The notes: generated from the letters alone by a model not told the origin. 64,000 nt of DNA from Acidimicrobiales bacterium (GCA_041394245.1 JAWKIR010000002.1:1364001-1428000), one strand, 5' to 3'; shown: positions 1 through 9,172, counted from the stretch's first letter. Numbers and translations are program-made.

Positions 1-155
1 TGGACGCGCGCGGCCGCCGCACTCCCCTGGCGGGCCCGTTCGTCCACCCGGGTGCGATCGACGGCCACGAGCGCGAACTCGGCGGCAACGAAGGCTGCGT
101 TGGCGGCCACCAGCGCGATGGCGACCAGCAGCCGTAGGGCGATGTCGATCGGGAC
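1..155 (-). CDS. CNNM/CorC-type (DUF21) membrane protein, N-terminal fragment
   Basis: The gene runs leftward off the window, so only about 50 N-terminal residues are visible. The reverse strand reads ..LRLLVAIALVAANAAFVA followed by AEFALVAVDRTRVDERARQG, the first membrane helix and AEFAxVAxRRxR signature of the DUF21 domain that precedes CBS and CorC_HlyC domains in hemolysin-C/CNNM-like proteins, a family linked to divalent-cation efflux. The start is unclear: no ATG, GTG or TTG lies in frame close to the helix, so position 155 only marks where homology begins. It is transcribed divergently from the ABC exporter pair. Confidence 0.6.
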
Positions 156-206
156 TCCTCGAACTCGATCTGCGTTGTCGGTGAATGTACCCGTAGGTTG
201 GGTCGG

Positions 207-2033
207 ATGCCGCCGTCGACCGCGCCCGAGACCCGATCCGGACCGCGGGCGACGCCGAGCACCGAGAGTCGCTTCGCCCCACCGAGACGGGGAATCGACC
301 CCGACATCCGCAAAGGGTGGATCCGCCGGCTGGCGCCGGTGGTCTGGTCGCAGAAGGCGGTCTTCCTGCTCGGCCTCGGGGCGGGTCTGCTCGCCACGAC
401 GGCGACGGTCCTGGTCCCGCTGGTGGTCGGCCGCGGCCTCGACGCGGTCGACGCCGGCGACGCAGTGGCCCCGTTCGTCATCAGCCTCTTCGTGCTCGCC
501 GTCTGCCGTTTCGGGTTCGGCTTCGTCTACCGGTACAACCTCTTCCGCGCCGCGCACCGCATCGAGGCCGACCTCCGCAACCTCATCTACGAGCGGCTCA
601 CCGAGCTGTCGTTCGGCTACTGGGACCGCATGCAGAGCGGACAGGTGATCAGCCGGGCCAACAGCGACATCCGCTCGATCCAGCTGCTGTTCGCGTTCGG
701 ACCGCTCATCGCGATGCAGTTGGTGCTGCTCGTCGTGGCGGTGATCGTGATGGTCTCCATCGACCTCGGTCTCACGGCCGTGGCGATCGCTCCGCTCCCG
801 TTCGTGTTCGTCATCGGCGTGCGCCTGCGCAACCGGATCTTCCCGCTGTCGTGGGTCGTCCAGGCCCGCCAGGCCGACGTCGCGACGATCGTCGACGAGA
901 ACATCCAGGGCACCCGGGTCGTGAAGGCGTTCGCCCAGGAGGAGCGGCAGGTGCAACTGCTGGCCGAAGCGGCCCGTCGTCTGCGGTGGGCCGGCACCGA
1001 GGTGGCCGACACCCGGGCTCGGCACGCGCCGGCGATGGAGGCGTTCCCCCGTCTCGGCCTCGCCCTGGTCCTGCTCTACGGCGGTATCCAGGCCATCGAC
1101 GGGGAGATCCGGATCGGGTCGCTCGTCGCGTTCAGCGCCTACGTCGTGCTGCTCGCGACGCCGTTCCGGATGGTCGGGTTCATGCTGTTGCAGTGGCAGC
1201 GGGCGTCGGCTGCGTCGGTGCGTGTGTTCGAGATCCTCGACGAACCGCCCGCCATCACCGACCCGGTCGACCCGGTGAGGCTGCCCGCCCCGGCCGGCCG
1301 CATCGAGTTCGACCACGTCCACTTCGCCTACCCGGTCTCCGACGGCACCGAGGTGCTGCGCGACCTTTCGTTCACGGTGGACCCCGGGGAGACCGTCGCC
1401 ATCGTGGGGGCGACCGGATGCGGCAAGTCGACCATCGCCCGCCTCCTCCCCCGCTTCTACGACGTCGACGGGGGCGTCGTGCGCGTCGACGGTCACGACG
1501 TGCGCTCGCTGTCGCTGCACGATCTGCGCCGGACGGTCAACGTCGTGACCGACGACCCGTTCCTGTTCGCGACGGGCGTCTTCGACAACGTCGCCTTCGC
1601 CCGTCCCGATGCGCCCCCGCATCTCGTGGAGCAGGCGATCGCCGACGCCGCGGCCGCCGAGTTCGTGGCCGCGCTCCCCCAGGGCGTCGACACCGAGATC
1701 GGTGAACGGGGTCTGACCCTGTCGGGCGGCCAGCGGCAACGGCTCGCGCTGGCCCGAGCGCTGCTGGCCGACCCCAAGGTGCTCGTCCTCGACGACGCGA
1801 CGAGCGCGATCGACGTCGCCGTCGAGCAGCGGATCCACGACGCGATCCGTCGCCGCCAGGCCAACCGCACGACGATCCTCATCGCCCACCGCCTCTCGAC
1901 CATCGCCCTGGCCGATCGGGTGCTCTTCATGGACGACGGCCGGATCATCGCGTCGGGCCGGCACCACGACCTGCTGGCGAACGATCCGCGCTACGCGGCG
2001 ATCCTCGCCGACACCCCGGGAGGTGAGGGCTGA
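207..2033 (+). CDS. ABC exporter half-transporter, degenerate-site subunit
   Basis: Type I ABC exporter half-molecule of about 608 residues: a six-helix transmembrane domain (about residues 40-320) followed by an ATPase domain. Walker A GATGCGKST lies near residue 401, the signature LSGGQ near 505, Walker B VLVLDDATSAID near 525 and the H-loop His near 561. Two catalytic positions are altered: the Walker B glutamate is Asp (LDDATS rather than LDEATS) and the Q-loop reads VTDDPFLF rather than V(P)QDPFLF. The stop overlaps the next ATG by one base (TGATG), and that gene encodes a complementary half-transporter. I chose the ATG at 207; a TTG at 198 is also in frame. The substrate is unknown; multidrug or lipid export is typical of the family. 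Confidence 0.88.
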   Translation: MPPSTAPETRSGPRATPSTESRFAPPRRGIDPDIRKGWIRRLAPVVWSQKAVFLLGLGAGLLATTATVLVPLVVGRGLDAVDAGDAVAPFVISLFVLAVCRFGFGFVYRYNLFRAAHRIEADLRNLIYERLTELSFGYWDRMQSGQVISRANSDIRSIQLLFAFGPLIAMQLVLLVVAVIVMVSIDLGLTAVAIAPLPFVFVIGVRLRNRIFPLSWVVQARQADVATIVDENIQGTRVVKAFAQEERQVQLLAEAARRLRWAGTEVADTRARHAPAMEAFPRLGLALVLLYGGIQAIDGEIRIGSLVAFSAYVVLLATPFRMVGFMLLQWQRASAASVRVFEILDEPPAITDPVDPVRLPAPAGRIEFDHVHFAYPVSDGTEVLRDLSFTVDPGETVAIVGATGCGKSTIARLLPRFYDVDGGVVRVDGHDVRSLSLHDLRRTVNVVTDDPFLFATGVFDNVAFARPDAPPHLVEQAIADAAAAEFVAALPQGVDTEIGERGLTLSGGQRQRLALARALLADPKVLVLDDATSAIDVAVEQRIHDAIRRRQANRTTILIAHRLSTIALADRVLFMDDGRIIASGRHHDLLANDPRYAAILADTPGGEG

Positions 2034-3949
2034 TGTTCGCGGTGGGTGGCGGATTCGGGCCCGGCGGCGGCGGACCGACGTCGATGCAGGCCAACGCGGC
2101 GGCGGGTCTCCCCCACGCCGACGTACCCGGCAACCTGCGCGACAAGGTCACCGCGGTCCTCGCCGACGAGCCCGAACACGTCGTCGCCCCCGTCGGGTGG
2201 ACCCACGACGAATGGGACCGCCGTCCGTTCGGGCTCCGGCTGTTCCTGTGGCCCCATCGCTGGCGGCTCGCCGGCGCGATCTTCCTCGTCCTCATCGAGA
2301 CCGCGGCGCTGATGATCGGGCCGGTGCTGACCCAGATCGGCATCGACGACGGCGTCCGGGCCGGCGACAAGACCGTGCTCGTCGTCACCTCCGGCATCTA
2401 CGTGCTCGCCGTGGTGGTGTCGGCCGTCCTGGGCTGGGCCCGGGTCTCCTACACCGGTCGGTTGGGTGAACGGCTCACCGAGACGCTGCGCATCAGGGTC
2501 TTCGGCCACCTGCAACGTCAGGGCGTCGACTTCCACACCGACGAGAAGGCCGGCGTCCTGCTCACCCGGATGACCTCCGACATCGAGGCCCTCGCGGTGC
2601 TGTTCCAGGAGGGCATCGTCAACCTGCTGGTGCAGGTGTTCACCCTGCTGGTGATCACCGGCGCCCTCTTCTACTACGACCCGCTCCTCGCCCTCGTCAC
2701 CCTCGCCGTCGCCGTCCCGCCGACCCTGGCGACCTCGCTGTGGTTCCGCCGCGTGTCGTCGCGGTCCTACCTGCTCGTGCGCGACCGGATCGCCGCGCTG
2801 TTGTCGAACCTCCAGGAGTCGCTGGCCGGCATCCGTGTGATCGCCGCCCACAATCGCCGGGCGGTCAACATCGCCGCCCACCGCGACGTCGTCGGCGACC
2901 ATCGCGACGCGGGCATCGCGGCGGCGAAGGCCAACTCGACGTATGCCCCGCTCACCGAGATGATCGGGATCTGCACCCAGGCCACGCTGCTCGGCATCGG
3001 CGGCGCGATGGTGGCCCGGGGCCGGATCTCGGTCGGCGAGATGGCGGCATTCCTGCTCTTCCTCACCAGCTTCTTCGCCCCCATCCAGACGCTCGTCCAG
3101 CTCTACAACTCGTACCAGCAGGGCGGCGCGGCGATCGTCAAGTTGCGGGAGCTGCTGCGCGCCGAGCCGTCGGTGCGCCAGAAGCCCGACGCGATCGAGC
3201 TCCCGCCGATCCGGGGGGAGATCGAGCTGCGGGGCGTCACGTTCGGCTACGTCCCCGGCCGTCCGGTCCTGCACGACGTCGACCTCCGGATCGCCCCCGG
3301 CGAGACGGTCGCGTTCGTCGGCGAGACCGGGGCGGGGAAGTCGACCGTGGCCCGACTCCTGACCCGCTTCCACGACCCGGACCGGGGCACGGTGACGATC
3401 GACGGCCACGACCTGCGCGACGTCACCCTCGGGAGCCTCCGCTCCCAGCTCGGCGTGGTCCCCCAGGAGCCGTTCCTCTTCGCCGGCGTGGTGCGCGACA
3501 ACGTCGCGTTCGCCCGACCCTCGGCCACCGACGAGGAGCTGACCGAGGCCCTCGTCGCGGTCGGCATCGACGACCTCGTCGAGCGACTCGGCGGACTCGA
3601 CGCGGTGGTCCACGAGCGGGGCGCGTCGCTCTCCGCCGGCGAGCGCCAGCTCCTCGCGCTGGCCCGAGCGTTCGTCGCCCGGCCCCGCGTGCTCATCCTC
3701 GACGAGGCCACCTCCAACCTCGACCTCAACTCGGAGTCGCGCGTCGAGAAGGCGCTCGACGTCGTGCTCGAAGGCCGCACCGCCGTCATCATCGCCCACC
3801 GGCTCGCCACCGCCCGTCGGGCCGACCGGATCGCGGTGGTGCACGACGGCCGGATCGTCGAGCTCGGCAGCCACGACGAGCTGGTCCTCCACGAGGGCCG
3901 GTACGCCTCGATGTACGCCACCTGGGTGTCGCACGGCGGCGCCGAGTGA
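2033..3949 (+). CDS. ABC exporter half-transporter, catalytic-site subunit
   Basis: Second half-transporter, 638 residues. A Gly-rich N-terminal extension precedes the transmembrane domain (about 75-350) and the ATPase domain. Walker A GETGAGKST is near residue 430, the signature is LSAGE (near 533) rather than LSGGQ, Walker B VLILDEATSNLD keeps the catalytic Glu near 558, and the Q-loop (VVPQEPFLF) and H-loop (IIAHRLAT) are intact. Paired with the upstream subunit this gives one consensus ATP site (this Walker A/B plus the partner LSGGQ) and one degenerate site, as in TM287/288-type heterodimers. It is translationally coupled at both ends: 1 nt overlap upstream, 4 nt overlap with the permease-like gene downstream. 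Confidence 0.9.
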   Translation: MFAVGGGFGPGGGGPTSMQANAAAGLPHADVPGNLRDKVTAVLADEPEHVVAPVGWTHDEWDRRPFGLRLFLWPHRWRLAGAIFLVLIETAALMIGPVLTQIGIDDGVRAGDKTVLVVTSGIYVLAVVVSAVLGWARVSYTGRLGERLTETLRIRVFGHLQRQGVDFHTDEKAGVLLTRMTSDIEALAVLFQEGIVNLLVQVFTLLVITGALFYYDPLLALVTLAVAVPPTLATSLWFRRVSSRSYLLVRDRIAALLSNLQESLAGIRVIAAHNRRAVNIAAHRDVVGDHRDAGIAAAKANSTYAPLTEMIGICTQATLLGIGGAMVARGRISVGEMAAFLLFLTSFFAPIQTLVQLYNSYQQGGAAIVKLRELLRAEPSVRQKPDAIELPPIRGEIELRGVTFGYVPGRPVLHDVDLRIAPGETVAFVGETGAGKSTVARLLTRFHDPDRGTVTIDGHDLRDVTLGSLRSQLGVVPQEPFLFAGVVRDNVAFARPSATDEELTEALVAVGIDDLVERLGGLDAVVHERGASLSAGERQLLALARAFVARPRVLILDEATSNLDLNSESRVEKALDVVLEGRTAVIIAHRLATARRADRIAVVHDGRIVELGSHDELVLHEGRYASMYATWVSHGGAE

Positions 3950-4665
3950 ACGTCGACATCGACGTGCTCCTCGTCGCGATCGGGATCATGGCCGTGGCCT
4001 CCACCGTCCAGGCCTCGGTCGGGTTCGGGGCCAACCTGCTGGCCGCCCCGACCTTCGCGATCCTCGATCCCGACCTGGTGCCGGGCCCCATCTTCGTCGC
4101 GACCGCGACACTCACCCTCGCCACGGCGCTGCGCGAGCGGCACCACGTCGACCGTGGGGTGGTCGGATGGGCGACGGCCGGCCGCCTGCCCGGGGCGATC
4201 GTCGGGTCGCTCGTGCTGGCCACGGCCACCGACCGCTCGATCCAGCTCATGGTGGGCGTGTCGATCCTCGTCGCCGTGGTCCTGTCGAGCGGTGTGGTCC
4301 GCATCCCCGAGCGGCGGCGGACGTTCTTCGGCGCGGGCGTGGTCTCGGGCTTCGGGGCGACGACCGCGTCGATCGGCGGGCCGCCGATCGCCCTCGCGCT
4401 CCAGCACCGCCACGGCGCCGCCCTGCGGGCCACGATGGGGGCGTACTTCGCGGTCGGCACGCTGATCACGCTGCCGGCGATCGCCGCGGCCGGCCGTCTC
4501 GGTACCGACGAGCTCGTCGTCGGCGCGGCCCTGATCCCCGGGTCCCTCGTGGGCTTCGCGCTTTCCGGACCGTTGCGTCCCCGGGTCGACGCCGGCCGGA
4601 TCCGGCCGTTGGTGCTCGGCCTCGCCGCGCTCGCCGCGATCGTCCTCGTCGTCCGCACCCTTTGA
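3946..4665 (+). CDS. TSUP (TauE/SafE-like) membrane permease
   Basis: 239-residue hydrophobic protein with about eight predicted membrane segments and the two-fold layout of the sulfite-exporter TauE/SafE (TSUP) family. The N-terminal motif QASVGFGANLLAAP and the mid-protein motif GFGATTASIGGPPIALAL are the paired TSUP signatures. The start is GTG at 3946, overlapping the ABC stop by GTGA, so it belongs to the exporter operon. TSUP proteins move organosulfonates, sulfite or other small anions; the substrate here cannot be told from sequence. Confidence 0.8.
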   Translation: MNVDIDVLLVAIGIMAVASTVQASVGFGANLLAAPTFAILDPDLVPGPIFVATATLTLATALRERHHVDRGVVGWATAGRLPGAIVGSLVLATATDRSIQLMVGVSILVAVVLSSGVVRIPERRRTFFGAGVVSGFGATTASIGGPPIALALQHRHGAALRATMGAYFAVGTLITLPAIAAAGRLGTDELVVGAALIPGSLVGFALSGPLRPRVDAGRIRPLVLGLAALAAIVLVVRTL

Positions 4666-4686
4666 GTGCTCGGTAGGGTCCCGGCG

Positions 4687-5472
4687 ATGAGCGACCCGGT
4701 CCTGCGGCTCCGCGACGTTTGGCGCACCACCGACGGTGTGGAGATCCTGCGCGGTGTCGACTGGACGATCCGGCCCGGCGAGCACTGGGTGGTGCTGGGA
4801 CCCAACGGCTGCGGGAAGACGACCCTCGTGCGGATCGCGTCGATGTGGCTCCATCCGTCGTCGGGAGAGGTGGAGGTGTTGGGCGAACGGCTGGGCCGCA
4901 CCGACGTCCGCCGGCTGCGCCGGCGGGTCGGGTTCGCGAGCGCCTCGATGGCGGACCTCCTCCGGGGCGACCTCCTCGTGACCGACGTGGTGATGACCGC
5001 CCGCAACGCCGCGCTCGAACCGTGGTGGCACGTCTACGACGACACCGACCGCGCCGCCGCGGCGACCGCCCTCGGCCGGGCCGGTGTCGCCCATCTCGCC
5101 GAACGACGTTTCGGCGCGTGCTCGTCGGGCGAGCGCCAACGGGTCCTGGTGGCCCGGGCCCTCGCGACCGACCCCGGCCTCCTGCTGCTCGACGAGCCGA
5201 CCGCGGCGCTCGATCTCGCGGGCCGCGAGCAGTTCGTACGCATGTTGAGCGGTCTCGCCGGTGACGACTCGACCCCCCCGATGGCCCTGGTGACCCACCA
5301 TGTCGAGGAGATCCCCGACGGCTTCACCCACGTCCTGCTCGTGAAGGAGGGTCGCACGCTGGCCCAGGGTCCCCTCGACCGGGTGCTCACCGCCGCGGCG
5401 CTGTCGGCCTGCTTCGATGTCGAGCTGTCGCTCGAACGACGCCGCGGTCGCTACGTGGCGTGGGCCGACTGA
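4687..5472 (+). CDS. Stand-alone ABC transporter ATPase
   Basis: 261 residues, one ATPase domain: Walker A GPNGCGKTT near residue 40, a signature reading CSSGERQRVLVARAL near 148, Walker B LLLLDEPTAALD near 168, and a switch His in VTHHVEEIP. The layout, with a DVVMTARNA stretch and the HVEEIPDGFTHVLLVKEG ending, resembles the iron/molybdate-type ATPases often annotated ModF/YlmA-like. No permease sits beside it in the expected arrangement, so it may serve a distant transporter or a non-transport role. I took the ATG at 4687; a GTG at 4666 immediately after the upstream stop is possible. The 3' end overlaps the opposing thiamin pyrophosphokinase gene by 22 nt. Confidence 0.83.
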   Translation: MSDPVLRLRDVWRTTDGVEILRGVDWTIRPGEHWVVLGPNGCGKTTLVRIASMWLHPSSGEVEVLGERLGRTDVRRLRRRVGFASASMADLLRGDLLVTDVVMTARNAALEPWWHVYDDTDRAAAATALGRAGVAHLAERRFGACSSGERQRVLVARALATDPGLLLLDEPTAALDLAGREQFVRMLSGLAGDDSTPPMALVTHHVEEIPDGFTHVLLVKEGRTLAQGPLDRVLTAAALSACFDVELSLERRRGRYVAWAD

Positions 5473-6098
5473 GCGTCGGCGCCGATCACCAGCACCACGC
5501 CGTCGTCGACGTGTACCTCCACCGGCGAGGCGACGACGGTGTTGGAGATCCCCCGGGCCTCGGCCGGGTGGAGCACCTCGCCGGTGAGCGCGAACTCGAG
5601 GCCGCGCGTGGTCACCGTGGCCGGACCGGTGACCGCCTGCACGGCCACCGCGGCGCCGACGGTCAGTGCCACGACGAGGCGGTCGCGGACGACCCACACC
5701 CGGTCGTGACCGACCCACGCGTCGACCGCGACCGACAACCACCGCGGCGAGGCGAGGACCAGCAGGTTGGCCAGCTGGTGATCGAGTCGACCACCGGCCG
5801 CGAGGTGCACCGTGACCGTGCCGGCCCCGGCGGCCACCGCGGCGGCCATCGCCAGCTCGAGGTCGGTCTCGTCCTTCGCGATGGGGAAACGCTCGATCCG
5901 GGCGCCGGCCGACCGGGCTGCGTCGAGATCGGCCGGCGTCGCCGAGTCGAGGTCGCCGACCACGAGGTCGATGGGGCGCCCGGCCTGCAGTCCGGCCCCG
6001 ACGCCACCGTCGGCGCACACGACGAGCGAGGCGGCGGAGGCGGCGACGTGGGTCACCACGGCGTCGGTGGCGATCACCTGGACGTGCGGACCGGTCAC
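5451..6098 (-). CDS. Thiamin pyrophosphokinase
   Basis: 215 residues matching thiamin pyrophosphokinase (EC 2.7.6.2), which transfers pyrophosphate from ATP to thiamin to make the cofactor TPP. In order: CADGG (near 28), VVGDLDSA (near 46), the KDETDLELA active-site motif (near 74), GRLDHQLANL (near 104) with the conserved Asp-His, and a C-terminal thiamin-binding region with GISNTVV. Transcribed leftward, it follows the serine protease gene by 20 nt and collides tail to tail with the ABC ATPase gene. No thi biosynthesis genes or TPP riboswitch are nearby. Confidence 0.87.
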   Translation of the reverse strand: MTGPHVQVIATDAVVTHVAASAASLVVCADGGVGAGLQAGRPIDLVVGDLDSATPADLDAARSAGARIERFPIAKDETDLELAMAAAVAAGAGTVTVHLAAGGRLDHQLANLLVLASPRWLSVAVDAWVGHDRVWVVRDRLVVALTVGAAVAVQAVTGPATVTTRGLEFALTGEVLHPAEARGISNTVVASPVEVHVDDGVVLVIGADAQSAHAT

Positions 6099-6118
6099 GG
6101 CCCGACCCTAACCGGGGC

Positions 6119-6949
6119 TCAGGCGCTCCCGACGCAGGTGCCGGGGACCAGACCGGCCCCGCCGATGGTGGCCAGATCGGGGGTGGCGACGACAAGGGCG
6201 ATGTCGGCGACGGCCTCCTTCGCGACGACGATGCCGACCACGGCACCGTCGGCGGCGACCACGGGACCACCGGAGAAGCCGGCCTCGATGGGCACGTCGA
6301 CGCCCAGGATCTCGCCTCCGCCGGCCAGCGATGCCACGCCCGGCGCCACTTCGACCCGGGCGCCGACCGCGACGGTGCGGGGGCCCGCATCGGGGTGACC
6401 CACGAGGGTGAGCGGAGCCCCGAACGGCGGAGCGGTCGTGGCGGCGAGCGGTGCGTCCATCGGGGCGTCGACCGCGACGAGGGCCAGATCGCGCTCGTCG
6501 GCGAGCACGCCGAGCACCTCACCGGTGACGGTGACGTCGCCCTGGTCGATGCGCACGAGGGTGGCGTCGCCGACCACGTGCGCCGCGGTCAGCAGCAACC
6601 CGTCGGCGACGACGACGCCGGATCCGGTCGAGCGGGCGCCGCAGACGCTCACCGAGAGCTGGACCACTGCGAGGTGCGCGGTCGGGGCCGTCTCGAACGA
6701 GCCCTCGCGCACGGCCGCGACCGCATCGCCGATCTCGGTCTCGGGCGCGATCTCGACCGCGCCGAGCACCGCGGCGGTCCCGTCGCCCGCGGCGACGGAG
6801 TCGGAGGTCAGCAGACCGGCGATCCCCACCCCGAGCCCGAGCAGGCCCAGGGCGACGACGAGGGCCGACGCGACCAGGCGTCGCCCGTTCCAACTGCTCG
6901 CCGGGGATGACCCGGCGGCCGAGCTCACTGATGACCACTCTATGCGCAT
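6119..6949 (-). CDS. Membrane-anchored trypsin-like serine protease (S1C type)
   Basis: About 276 residues. An N-terminal membrane helix (RRLVASALVVALGLLGLGVG) is followed by an extracytoplasmic protease domain. The catalytic triad is visible: His in LLTAAHVVGD, Asp in ADERDLALVAV and Ser in EAGFSGGPVV, with the usual GSGVVV entry strand. No PDZ domain follows, so this is a short HtrA-like protease rather than a full HtrA. The ATG at 6949 (MRIEWSS) gives a compact N terminus; an in-frame start at 7000 exists. It is probably co-transcribed with the thiamin pyrophosphokinase gene 20 nt downstream, though no functional link is evident. Confidence 0.83.
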   Translation of the reverse strand: MRIEWSSVSSAAGSSPASSWNGRRLVASALVVALGLLGLGVGIAGLLTSDSVAAGDGTAAVLGAVEIAPETEIGDAVAAVREGSFETAPTAHLAVVQLSVSVCGARSTGSGVVVADGLLLTAAHVVGDATLVRIDQGDVTVTGEVLGVLADERDLALVAVDAPMDAPLAATTAPPFGAPLTLVGHPDAGPRTVAVGARVEVAPGVASLAGGGEILGVDVPIEAGFSGGPVVAADGAVVGIVVAKEAVADIALVVATPDLATIGGAGLVPGTCVGSA

Positions 6950-7040
6950 GTTACGCCCACTCCCTGTGGGCGATCCTAGGCACAACGACCCATGGAGCAA
7001 AAGCCCGCCGATGGTTCGCGGACTGCGTGGAGGTCGGGGC

Positions 7041-8312
7041 CTACAGGTAGGACAACGGATCCACGGCCGTGCCGTCGATCCGGATCTCGAAGTGCAGGTG
7101 GGGACCCGTCGACCATCCGGTGCTGCCGACCCGGCCGAGGGTGGCGCCGCCGGCGACGGTGTCGCCGTTGCTCACGAGGATGGCCGACTGGTGGGCGTAG
7201 AGCGTGGTGTAGCCGTCGCCGTGCGACAGGATGACCACGTTGCCGTAGCCGCTCATCCACCCCGCGGTGATCACCCGGCCGGCGGCGGCCGCCACGATCG
7301 GATCACCGGAGCTGCCGTTGAGATCGACGCCGTAGTGGTTGCGGGACGTGCCGAAGATCGGATGCACGCGGGAGCCGAACCCGCTGGTGACCGCGCCCGG
7401 TACGGGCCGGTGGGTGATCGAGAACGGGCCGTCGACCACGGGCGGCGCCGCCGGCGCGTCGTCGGCCGTCGCGGGTTCGTCGGATGCCTCCGCGGCCTGC
7501 TCCGCCTCGAGTCGGGCCTGCTCCTCCGCGGCCTTTCGCGCTGCTTCCTCGGCCGCCTGCCGGGCGAGCTCGGCCTCGAGCTCACGGATCTGCGAGGCGA
7601 TCGCGGCATCGGCCTCCTCGATCTCGCGACCCACGGCTTCCCACTCGTCGATCCGCGCCGCGACCTGGGCCCGCAGCTCCTCGACCTCGGCCTTGCTGGC
7701 GTCGAGCTCGACCAGGCGGGCGGCCAGATCGGCACGCTCGGTCTCGGCCTGCGCGGTCGCCTCGTCGGCCCGGCGGATCGCATCGGCCTGGCCGGCCTGC
7801 GCCACCCGCAGCAGATCGATCAGCTCGTACTCGTCGCCCACCACCTCTTCGACGTAGAAGTCGGTGAGCTCGACATCTAGCAGGTCCTCGTCGTCGAGCC
7901 GCCCGAGCACGTCGGGCCGGGGGGCGACGAAGGCATCGATCGCCGCGAGCTCGAGTTGCCCGCGGATCCCCTCGGCTTGGGTCTCGAGGGCCTCGGCCTG
8001 TTCCCGGGCGAGCCGGGCCGTCGCCTCGGCCTCGGCGATCGACTCCTCCGCCGCGGCCACGCGCGTCTCCTGGAGCGCGATGTGCGCGTCGAGGGCAGCG
8101 ATCGCCGCGGCCAGCTCGTCGTCCTCGGCGGCGAGGGCGTCGAGCTCGGCGGCCACCTCCGCGGCTTCACGGCGGTTCTGCTCGCGTTCCTGGCGCAGGT
8201 CCTCGACCTCGGTCTGGGCACCGGCGAGACCGACGCTCAGCATCCCGCCGAACACGCAGAGCGCGACCGCGAGGAGCAGCGACGGGCGACGGGGCGGACG
8301 GTGGACCGGCAT
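7041..8312 (-). CDS. Secreted coiled-coil M23 peptidase (EnvC/NlpD-like)
   Basis: 423 residues: signal peptide (about 1-34, ending in a GLAGA-type site), a long Glu/Ala-rich coiled coil (about 35-290), a short linker, and a C-terminal LytM/M23 domain. Zinc ligands are present: HYGVDL, where His and Asp bind metal, and the HLHFE motif near the end. Such proteins cleave peptidoglycan crosslinks or activate amidases during cell division. The coiled coil contains heptad-like Glu/Ala/Arg runs such as ARKAAEEQARLEAEQAA. The start ATG at 8312 gives a classic basic-hydrophobic leader; a longer frame extending to 8753 is only the shadow of the divergent hydrolase gene. Confidence 0.88.
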   Translation of the reverse strand: MPVHRPPRRPSLLLAVALCVFGGMLSVGLAGAQTEVEDLRQEREQNRREAAEVAAELDALAAEDDELAAAIAALDAHIALQETRVAAAEESIAEAEATARLAREQAEALETQAEGIRGQLELAAIDAFVAPRPDVLGRLDDEDLLDVELTDFYVEEVVGDEYELIDLLRVAQAGQADAIRRADEATAQAETERADLAARLVELDASKAEVEELRAQVAARIDEWEAVGREIEEADAAIASQIRELEAELARQAAEEAARKAAEEQARLEAEQAAEASDEPATADDAPAAPPVVDGPFSITHRPVPGAVTSGFGSRVHPIFGTSRNHYGVDLNGSSGDPIVAAAAGRVITAGWMSGYGNVVILSHGDGYTTLYAHQSAILVSNGDTVAGGATLGRVGSTGWSTGPHLHFEIRIDGTAVDPLSYL

Positions 8313-8376
8313 CTCGGGGGCGATCGTAACAGGAACGCAATGAACTGCGTGATCAGCGGCCGCGAGGATGCGGGGC

Positions 8377-9159
8377 ATGGCTCTCGAGGACTTCCGCGTC
8401 GAAACGTTCGCCCACGGCGGGATCACCCACGACGTCCACCGGCGGGGCGAGGGTCCCTGCGTGCTCGTGGCCGCGGAGATCCCGGGCATCACGCCCGAGG
8501 TGATCCGGTTCGCCGAGGACCTGCTCGACGCCGGTCTGTCGGTGGCCCTGCCGTCGATGTTCGGTGTCCCCGGCCGCGAGCCCACCCCCCGCCACGCCCT
8601 CACCACCATCGCCAAGGCGTGTGTCGGCCGGGAGTTCCACGCCATGGCCACCCGCGACGACCAACCCGCCACGGAATGGCTCCGGGCGCTGGCCCGCACC
8701 CTGCACGCCGACCACGGTGGCCCCGGCATCGGCTTCGTCGGCATGTGCTTCACCGGCGGGTTCGGCCTCGCGATGCTCCTCGACGACGCCGTCGTCGCCC
8801 CCGTGCTCTCCCAACCCTCGCTGCCGTTCGCGATCGGCCGGAAGCGGCGGGCCAGCGTCGGTCTCGACGATCAGCAGCTGGCGATCGTGGCCGAGCGCGC
8901 CGCCGAGGGGTGTGCCGTCCTGGGTCTGCGCTTCACGGGCGACCCGATGGTCCCGCGCCAACGCTTCGCCACCCTGCGGGCGGCGCTCGGCGACAACTTC
9001 GTCGGCGTCGAGATCACGAGCCCCGACGAGGCCCACGGCATCGGCAAGGCGGCCCACAGCGTGCTCACCGAGGAACGCCGCGACACGCCGGGCCACCCGA
9101 CGAAGGAGGCGTTCGACCGGGTCGTCGAGTTCCTCACCTCCCGGCTCGCCGCCGGTTGA
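8377..9159 (+). CDS. Dienelactone hydrolase family protein
   Basis: About 260-residue alpha/beta hydrolase. The nucleophile elbow reads GFVGMCFTGGF (near residue 122), with Cys in the nucleophile position as in dienelactone hydrolases (G-x-C-x-G), rather than Ser as in most esterases. The substrate is unknown; the family includes ring-cleavage lactone hydrolases and many actinobacterial proteins of undefined role. The ATG at 8377 is preceded by a GAGG-containing stretch; an ATG at 8368 is an alternative. It diverges from the M23 peptidase gene with 64 nt between starts and ends in a hairpin shared with the opposing gene. Confidence 0.78.
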   Translation: MALEDFRVETFAHGGITHDVHRRGEGPCVLVAAEIPGITPEVIRFAEDLLDAGLSVALPSMFGVPGREPTPRHALTTIAKACVGREFHAMATRDDQPATEWLRALARTLHADHGGPGIGFVGMCFTGGFGLAMLLDDAVVAPVLSQPSLPFAIGRKRRASVGLDDQQLAIVAERAAEGCAVLGLRFTGDPMVPRQRFATLRAALGDNFVGVEITSPDEAHGIGKAAHSVLTEERRDTPGHPTKEAFDRVVEFLTSRLAAG

Positions 9160-9172
9160 CCCGACGGGGTCA
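9157..9172. terminator. Hairpin between convergent genes
   Basis: TGACCC-GACG-GGGTCA forms a perfect 6-bp stem whose outer bases are the TGA stop of the hydrolase gene and the complement of the TGA stop of the opposing membrane protein gene. There is no U tract, so termination would be Rho-assisted or of the GC-rich actinobacterial type. Confidence 0.45.

Noticed and set aside
3247..6522. A 1091-codon open frame on the minus strand across the exporter, permease and ATPase genes
   Set aside because: It is antisense to three well-supported genes, is rich in Arg, Gly and Pro as expected from a GC-rich shadow frame, and shows no family motif.
7041..8753. N-terminal extension of the M23 peptidase up to 8753
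   Set aside because: The added residues are antisense to the dienelactone hydrolase gene, and the ATG at 8312 gives a clean signal peptide.
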